Below are positions 6,510-10,191 of a stretch of DNA of 10,191 nt, piece by piece. Each line of letters starts with the position of its first letter. Position 1 is the first letter of the stretch. The notes beneath the pieces are model-generated. The model was given only the letters and a program-made list of their open reading frames with translations. It was not told the origin of the DNA and ran no database searches. Source of the stretch: Patescibacteria group bacterium (GTDB lineage Bacteria > Patescibacteriota > Gracilibacteria > UBA1369 > LOWO2-01-FULL-3); contig JAHIRL010000118.1 in the NCBI GenBank assembly GCA_018818755.1, forward strand, positions 1 through 10,191, written 5' to 3'. The position numbers and the translations under genes are program-made.

Positions 6510-6538
6510 TTGCAAAAATAGAGGAAAAATGGTATAGT
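6510..6538 (+). promoter_or_regulatory. Promoter of the 6568 gene
   Basis: TTGCAA (6510-6515), a 17-bp spacer and TATAGT (6533-6538) make a near-consensus sigma70 promoter. The predicted start is near 6545, giving a leader of about 23 nt of A-rich sequence without a Shine-Dalgarno. This is the best promoter in the window. Confidence 0.65.
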
Positions 6539-6567
6539 ATAAGCAGTAAAAACTAACAAAAATAAAA

Positions 6568-7263
6568 ATGAAAGAAAATAGACTTGTTTACAAATTTGGC
6601 GGCGCACCGGAATCTCACTCAGACAGTTCTAGAAAAGAGGGTGAACTTGCAAAACCAAAATTTATGTTTGAAGGGCCAATCGGCAGCAATCAGGAAATAT
6701 CAAGAATAAAAAACGAAGCCCAAAGAGCCAAAAATGAAATGCTTCTCAAAAAAGAGCAACAGCAAAAAGACAAAGACAAAGATGATATGGCCGCTCTTTT
6801 GGCCAGTATTGAGGATGTAAAGATGCCTGAAGTTCCGAAAGCCGCAGAAGTTGATCAATCCAAAAAGAAAGAAAAAATGCGAGAAGTCCCAATTATCGAT
6901 GAAGTTGTCTTGGCCAGTGACGGAAGTTCAACAATCGGAGATCTCAAAAGTAAAATCAAAACCAGTGGCGCCGACTACCACAACGCTTTAGCCGCTTTGG
7001 ATCCAAACAAATCCCAAAACATTCTGGTTACAGATAAAAGCGGAAACGAAAGGCCGGCAATGTGGATGGGGGATAAATATTTCTATGTTGATAGTTTTGA
7101 CTCAAAAGCTGGGGAATTTACAGATCCCGTCGTCCTGCTTAACTACGGCCAGTACAGCCTGAAACCGTTTGGTGGAGAAACACCGCTTCAATATGCGGAG
7201 TTTGAGGAAACTCCTATGACAGTTGCCGCATCCGAAACCGAAAACCCAGACAAAGCTGCCTAA
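6568..7263 (+). CDS. Hypothetical soluble, charged, partly disordered protein
   Basis: Not recognised. The 231-residue product has no signal peptide, membrane segment or cysteine. Residues 1-40 are polar with two glycine-containing stretches (YKFGGAPE, MFEGPIGS). Residues 43-72 are rich in Lys, Glu and Gln and could form a helix or coiled coil. Residues 73-110 are Lys/Glu/Pro-rich and probably disordered. Residues 111-212 look folded, with alternating strands and turns (NILVTDKSGNERPAMWMGDKYFYVDSF at 151-177; TDPVVLLNYGQYSLKPFGG at 185-203). The C-terminus is acidic and Pro/Ala-rich. This suggests a flexible N-terminal arm attached to a small beta-rich domain. It has its own strong promoter, is divergent from lysS and converges on dnaB with 35 bp between. 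Neighbours do not indicate a role. Confidence 0.85.
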   Translation: MKENRLVYKFGGAPESHSDSSRKEGELAKPKFMFEGPIGSNQEISRIKNEAQRAKNEMLLKKEQQQKDKDKDDMAALLASIEDVKMPEVPKAAEVDQSKKKEKMREVPIIDEVVLASDGSSTIGDLKSKIKTSGADYHNALAALDPNKSQNILVTDKSGNERPAMWMGDKYFYVDSFDSKAGEFTDPVVLLNYGQYSLKPFGGETPLQYAEFEETPMTVAASETENPDKAA

Positions 7264-7298
7264 AGACCGCATCTCACCAAAATTCCGAGTAATAATTC

Positions 7299-8663
7299 TT
7301 AGCCTCCAAACTCGTTAAAATCTCGATTATTTTCAATATCCATAAAACGCATTTGCTCCTTTTTGAATCCTAACTGCGCATGACCAATAGGTCCGTTTCT
7401 ATGTTTCCGCACATACAAATCGGTAACCCCCTTTTTATCCGTGTCTTCCTCGTAATAATCTTCACGATACATCATCATAACCACATCCGCATCCTGCTCG
7501 ATTGCCCCGGAATCACGCAGGTCAGACAACTGCGGCACCTTACTCGGCCTCAATTCCACCGCTCTCGACAACTGAGAAAGAGCCAAAATTGGAATAGCCA
7601 AATCACGCGCCAAGCCCTTAAGCGAGCGCGAAATCTCCGAAATTTCCTGAACCCTATTATTAATACTCATTCCACCAATCCCACCCATACTCATCAACTG
7701 CAAATAATCAATCACCAAAAGATCCAGCCCATGCTCCATCTTTAGTCGTCTAGCCTTAGCCTTTAACTCGGAAATAGAACTACCAACCGAATCATCAATA
7801 AAAATCTTCATCGAATTCATTTCATCCATCACTGTACCAATTTTACTAAAATCATCATCAGTCAGTTTTCCAGTCCTCATCTTCCATGAATCCACTTCCA
7901 GCAGACTACAAAACATCCTCTCTACCAACTGCTCCTTGGCCATTTCCAGCGACATAATTCCCACAGACAAGCCCTTCTTCGCAACATTCTGAGCGATATT
8001 TAAAGCAAAAGCCGTTTTTCCCATCGAAGGCCGCGCCGCCAAAATAACCAGATCCGAAGGCTGAAATCCCGAAAGAATATGATCCAATGATTTAAAGCCG
8101 GTTGGCACACCACGATATTTTTCCTTGGCATCAGGATCGTGCAGATCGGAAATTTTCTCATAAGTCATATTTAAAACATCCCGCACATGTACAAATTTAT
8201 CGGCAATAAAGTTTTGGGAAACCGAAAACAGAGATTTTTCGGCTTGATCTATCAAGGCATCAACTTTTTCATTCTGCATGTAGCCTAAGCCCCGAATCTT
8301 ATCGCCCACCATTATCAAATTTCGCAAAATCGATTTCTCACGAACAATCGTTGCATACTGGAAAATATGAGTTGAAGTAGGAACCTCGCTCGCCAACTCG
8401 GTAATATAAGAAGCCCCACCAACATTTTTGAGTTCACCTTTTCCCTCAAGAATATTTGTTAGGGTAACCATATCTATGGGAGAGCGCTTGTCGTAAAGGT
8501 CTAAAATACATTGGTAAAGAATTCTATGAGCATCGTGATAGAAATCGCTTGCACTCAAAAAATCGGATATCTTAATAACGGCATCCTTATCGATAATTAA
8601 AGACCCCAAAACCGATTTTTCCGCCTCCAGACTGTATGGAGGAACCATTGAACCTTCAGCCAT
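7299..8663 (-). CDS. dnaB: Replicative DNA helicase DnaB
   Basis: Hexameric 5'-3' helicase that unwinds the replication fork and recruits primase. The 454-residue product has the family's usual length and order. The N-terminal primase-interacting domain covers about 5-105 (PYSLEAEKSVLGSLI), then a linker helix, then the RecA-like ATPase. Walker A is ARPSMGKT (210-217), the catalytic Glu240 lies in SLEM, Walker B is LLVIDYLQL (315-323), and SDLRDSGAIEQDAD (380-393) carries the DnaB H4 signature. No intein is present at the common insertion sites around Walker A or the H4 motif. ATG at 8663 is preceded by a good promoter and no Shine-Dalgarno. It is divergent from yraN and convergent with the 6568 gene. 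Confidence 0.97.
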   Translation of the reverse strand: MAEGSMVPPYSLEAEKSVLGSLIIDKDAVIKISDFLSASDFYHDAHRILYQCILDLYDKRSPIDMVTLTNILEGKGELKNVGGASYITELASEVPTSTHIFQYATIVREKSILRNLIMVGDKIRGLGYMQNEKVDALIDQAEKSLFSVSQNFIADKFVHVRDVLNMTYEKISDLHDPDAKEKYRGVPTGFKSLDHILSGFQPSDLVILAARPSMGKTAFALNIAQNVAKKGLSVGIMSLEMAKEQLVERMFCSLLEVDSWKMRTGKLTDDDFSKIGTVMDEMNSMKIFIDDSVGSSISELKAKARRLKMEHGLDLLVIDYLQLMSMGGIGGMSINNRVQEISEISRSLKGLARDLAIPILALSQLSRAVELRPSKVPQLSDLRDSGAIEQDADVVMMMYREDYYEEDTDKKGVTDLYVRKHRNGPIGHAQLGFKKEQMRFMDIENNRDFNEFGG

Positions 8664-8690
8664 AAGAGAAAATTATTTGACCGGACTAGA

Positions 8691-8719
8691 AATATAGTGG
8701 ACTTCGAACTCCTCTGCAA
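8691..8719 (-). promoter_or_regulatory. Promoter of dnaB
   Basis: On the minus strand, TTGCAG (8719-8714), a 17-bp spacer and TATATT (8696-8691) precede a predicted start near 8684, about 21 nt before the ATG at 8663. The -35 closely matches that of the 6568 gene (TTGCAA). Confidence 0.6.
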
Positions 8720-8720
8720 G

Positions 8721-8750
8721 TTCTAAAATTTAATTTAGAAAGATTTTAGA
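8721..8750. promoter_or_regulatory. TTTAGA repeat element before yraN (copy 1 of a 19-bp repeat)
   Basis: AATTTAGAAAGATTTTAGA (8732-8750) holds two TTTAGA units 11 bp apart (8734, 8745). A 7-bp inverted repeat, TTCTAAA (8721-8727) with TTTAGAA (8734-8740), adds a unit in the opposite orientation. The identical 19 bp recurs at 10086-10104 before comM. In both places a possible -10 hexamer begins 9 bp downstream (TAGTCT at 8760 here). Presumed operator or activator site; the regulator is unknown. Confidence 0.55.
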
Positions 8751-8772
8751 AGCTTTTGCTAGTCTCATCTAC

Positions 8773-9114
8773 ATGTATAATCAAAAGCTGGGAAAAATAG
8801 GGGAAGATCTGGCTCTAAGCTACCTAATCAAGCAAGGACACAAAATTGTCAGCACCAATTTTAGAAGTCCCTACGGGGAGGTAGATGTAATCTCCATAAG
8901 TCCCTCAAACCAACTCGTATTCAGCGAAGTTAAAACCCGAACTTGCAACAATTTCGGGTCGCCCCAAGATTCCGTAAACCGCCTAAAACGCCTGCGCATC
9001 ATCAAAACCGCACTTTATTTTATCAACCAATCAAGTAAAAAAATCACTCACGGTTGGCGGATTGATGTAATTTCCGTACAATTGAATCACATTAAAAATA
9101 TTAGTGATGGATGA
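8773..9114 (+). CDS. yraN: UPF0102/YraN family nuclease-like protein
   Basis: Predicted 113 residues. It follows the UPF0102 pattern closely: KLGKIGEDLALSYLIKQGHKI (5-25), NFRSPYGEVDVIS (29-41) and FSEVKTRTCNNFGSP (50-64), then RIDVISVQ near the C-terminus. The acidic residues of GEVD and EVK form the Holliday-junction-resolvase-like PD-(D/E)xK core, so a role in handling DNA ends or junctions is inferred from the fold; no activity is firmly established for the family as far as I know. In many bacteria yraN sits beside dprA or comM, which fits the comM start 1 kb downstream. The start is ATG 8773 without a Shine-Dalgarno. A TTTAGA repeat lies 22 bp upstream. The TGA stop overlaps the next start by 8 nt. 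Confidence 0.92.
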   Translation: MYNQKLGKIGEDLALSYLIKQGHKIVSTNFRSPYGEVDVISISPSNQLVFSEVKTRTCNNFGSPQDSVNRLKRLRIIKTALYFINQSSKKITHGWRIDVISVQLNHIKNISDG

Positions 9115-10072
9115 GGAACTCCAAAGAAAAAGGGACATAGCGGCACTCGTACTGCTCGGAATGATCATTGCAGGGTCTGTTGGCTATTACTTTTGGGGCA
9201 GTTTTATTAACAGAGGAGAACTGTTGGTGCGGGGGAACACGCCGTTCACAGTGGAATTTTTTGGAGGAAAAATAGAGCAGATATTTGAATGTAGCGTTTC
9301 GCCATGTTCCATTGAGGACAAAAGAGGCAGAAAGCAAATATTGGCCAGCAAAGAAGGATATGAAAGCATCTTTGAAAATATCAAGATTCCACTTTGGGGA
9401 ACTGAAGAACTTTATTTGGATTTCAAACTCAAACCTGCACTTAGCAAAGTTGACTCTCTGCCAATCGTAAATCCGGAGAAAGAATATGAAATAGTATTTG
9501 ATCAGGAAAGACGGATGCAAAAATTGATTAGAAAAGATGATCCGGCACAATTGGCCCTAATCTATTTCCAAAAAGGACTTGTTGATCCAAAAGTTTTTGG
9601 ATCGGAAAAAGCGGCTTTGATTGTGGATGGAAAAGAGGCCTATCGCATCAATCTCAAAAATCCAAAAAAAGAACCCCTAAACATTAGCCAAGCAATAAGC
9701 GAGGGAATCTGGTCGCCATCAGGCAAAAATTTTGCTTTTAAAACAAACGATGCAAGCAATATCTGGATCTTGGATGAAGAAAACAAAATTACAAAACTTC
9801 AGCTCAAAACTTCAATAAAAAATATTGCCTGGACCTTCGATGATCGCTTATTCTTTATTGGCCGGCAATTCGTTTCCTCAGGCGGCATTTCCCAAACATT
9901 TTCCAAAGACATCTCCTACCTCTCATTTTACATGCCCTCAAACAATTCATACTATCCAGTTGAACTTGAAGAAGGTGTTGACCTTCGACCTCAAAACATT
10001 GTGGCACTGGCAAGTGGGAATGCAATTTTTATTGAAACCAATGAGGAAATATACAAATTGATACTCGAATAG
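9107..10072 (+). CDS. Membrane-anchored PEGA-domain protein with beta-propeller-like C-terminus
   Basis: Predicted 321 residues from ATG 9107; GTG 9104 would add one residue. A short charged N-terminus precedes one membrane segment (11-29), so the rest is probably extracytoplasmic. Residues 37-94 look like a PEGA domain: GELLVRGNTPFTVEFFGGK, then a Cys62/Cys67 pair, then ILASKEGYESIFENIKI, the strand expected in PEGA repeats. Residues 125-320 resemble TolB/propeller blades, with EGIWSPSGKNFAF (199-211), NIAWTFDDRLFFIG (239-252) and IVALASGNAIFI (298-309). PEGA domains are associated with cell-surface proteins, so a surface-binding or envelope role is plausible. The start overlaps yraN by 8 nt (ATGGATGA), implying translational coupling. 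No Shine-Dalgarno is visible. The domain calls are by eye and the overall function is unknown. Confidence 0.85.
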   Translation: MDEELQRKRDIAALVLLGMIIAGSVGYYFWGSFINRGELLVRGNTPFTVEFFGGKIEQIFECSVSPCSIEDKRGRKQILASKEGYESIFENIKIPLWGTEELYLDFKLKPALSKVDSLPIVNPEKEYEIVFDQERRMQKLIRKDDPAQLALIYFQKGLVDPKVFGSEKAALIVDGKEAYRINLKNPKKEPLNISQAISEGIWSPSGKNFAFKTNDASNIWILDEENKITKLQLKTSIKNIAWTFDDRLFFIGRQFVSSGGISQTFSKDISYLSFYMPSNNSYYPVELEEGVDLRPQNIVALASGNAIFIETNEEIYKLILE

Positions 10073-10076
10073 CCAG

Positions 10077-10119
10077 TTTAGGAAAAATTTAGAAAGATTT
10101 TAGACATCATTGTCATAAT
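10077..10119 (+). promoter_or_regulatory. TTTAGA triple repeat and candidate promoter before comM (copy 2 of the 19-bp repeat)
   Basis: TTTAGG at 10077 and TTTAGA at 10088 and 10099 form three direct repeats exactly 11 bp apart. Positions 10086-10104 are identical to 8732-8750 before yraN. A CATAAT -10 hexamer at 10114-10119 begins 9 bp after the last unit and would start transcription near 10126, about 21 nt before the comM ATG. No normal -35 hexamer is seen (AGAAAG stands there), as expected for an activator-dependent promoter. A short imperfect palindrome, TCCGATTCTAACCGGA, follows at 10125-10140. Confidence 0.5.
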
Positions 10120-10146
10120 GAGGCTCCGATTCTAACCGGATTATTT

Positions 10147-10191
10147 ATGGCAACCAAGATTTTTTCATCAACTTTCACAGGGCTCAACATC
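10147..10191 (+). CDS. comM: ComM/YifB-like AAA+ protein, 5' end only
   Basis: Only the first 15 codons are present: MATKIFSSTFTGLNI, still open at the right edge. This matches the conserved start of the ComM/YifB Mg-chelatase-like family (typically M-x-x-K-[IV]-[FY]-S-x-x-x-x-G-[LI]-x). Family members are hexameric helicases that promote branch migration of incoming DNA during natural transformation. The call rests on a short stretch, but its position after yraN strengthens it, as the two are often neighbours. The start has at best a weak GGA seven nt upstream. It has its own candidate promoter with the TTTAGA repeat. Confidence 0.75.
   Translation, partial: MATKIFSSTFTGLNI

Noticed and set aside
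6435..6515. N-terminal extension of LysRS from TTG 6515
   Set aside because: It would lie upstream of the predicted transcript start, overlaps the divergent -35, and adds hydrophobic sequence foreign to the family.
7264..7298. Possible terminator between the 6568 gene and dnaB
   Set aside because: No stable hairpin followed by a T run was found on either strand in these 35 bp.
9101..9550. 149-codon minus-strand open frame opposite the PEGA gene
   Set aside because: Shadow of the plus-strand gene, which has clear domain structure and coupling to yraN.

Overview
The window is a densely packed stretch of bacterial chromosome, moderately AT-rich, carrying housekeeping genes mixed with lineage-specific ones. 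Several traits suggest the Candidate Phyla Radiation, perhaps close to Peregrinibacteria: divergent LysRS motifs, membrane-anchored PEGA and DUF881 proteins, no recognisable Shine-Dalgarno sequence before almost any gene, and very short predicted leaders. This placement is an inference, as no rRNA marker is present. Stop codons are TAG (5), TAA (4) and TGA (1), and the one TGA fits a normal stop, so I read the window with the standard bacterial code.

Layout. Positions 1-184 look like a divergent control region, possibly with the start of a leftward gene at the left edge. Positions 185-847 (+) encode an unusual tail-anchored DNA-binding protein: N-terminal helix-turn-helix, low-complexity linker, coiled coil and a C-terminal membrane segment. 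Its promoter region and linker-coding segment are packed with a TGTC/GACA motif (core TGTCnAC). Convergent with it, on the minus strand, are two tandem DUF881 membrane proteins (2211-844). Divergent from these is murI (glutamate racemase, +), which overlaps guaA (GMP synthase, -) tail to tail. guaA follows lysS (class II lysyl-tRNA synthetase, -) with a 2-nt gap. Divergent from lysS, behind a near-consensus promoter, is an unrecognised charged soluble protein (6568-7263, +). It converges on dnaB (replicative helicase, -). Divergent from dnaB are yraN (UPF0102, +), a translationally coupled PEGA/propeller membrane protein (+) and, at the right edge, the first 15 codons of a comM-like gene (+).

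Sigma70-like promoters can be placed between most divergent pairs, often TTGCAr or a weaker hexamer, 17 bp, then a TATAAT-like hexamer, about 20-25 nt before the start codon. No convincing intrinsic terminator hairpin was seen. Convergent genes overlap or nearly touch.

The two signals most worth following are (1) the tail-anchored HTH protein together with its dense TGTC/GACA field, which resembles the logic of a RacA-like chromosome tether or a self-regulated membrane-bound regulator, and (2) an exact 19-bp repeat containing 11-bp-spaced TTTAGA units, found only before the DNA-uptake-associated genes yraN and comM, which suggests a shared regulon.
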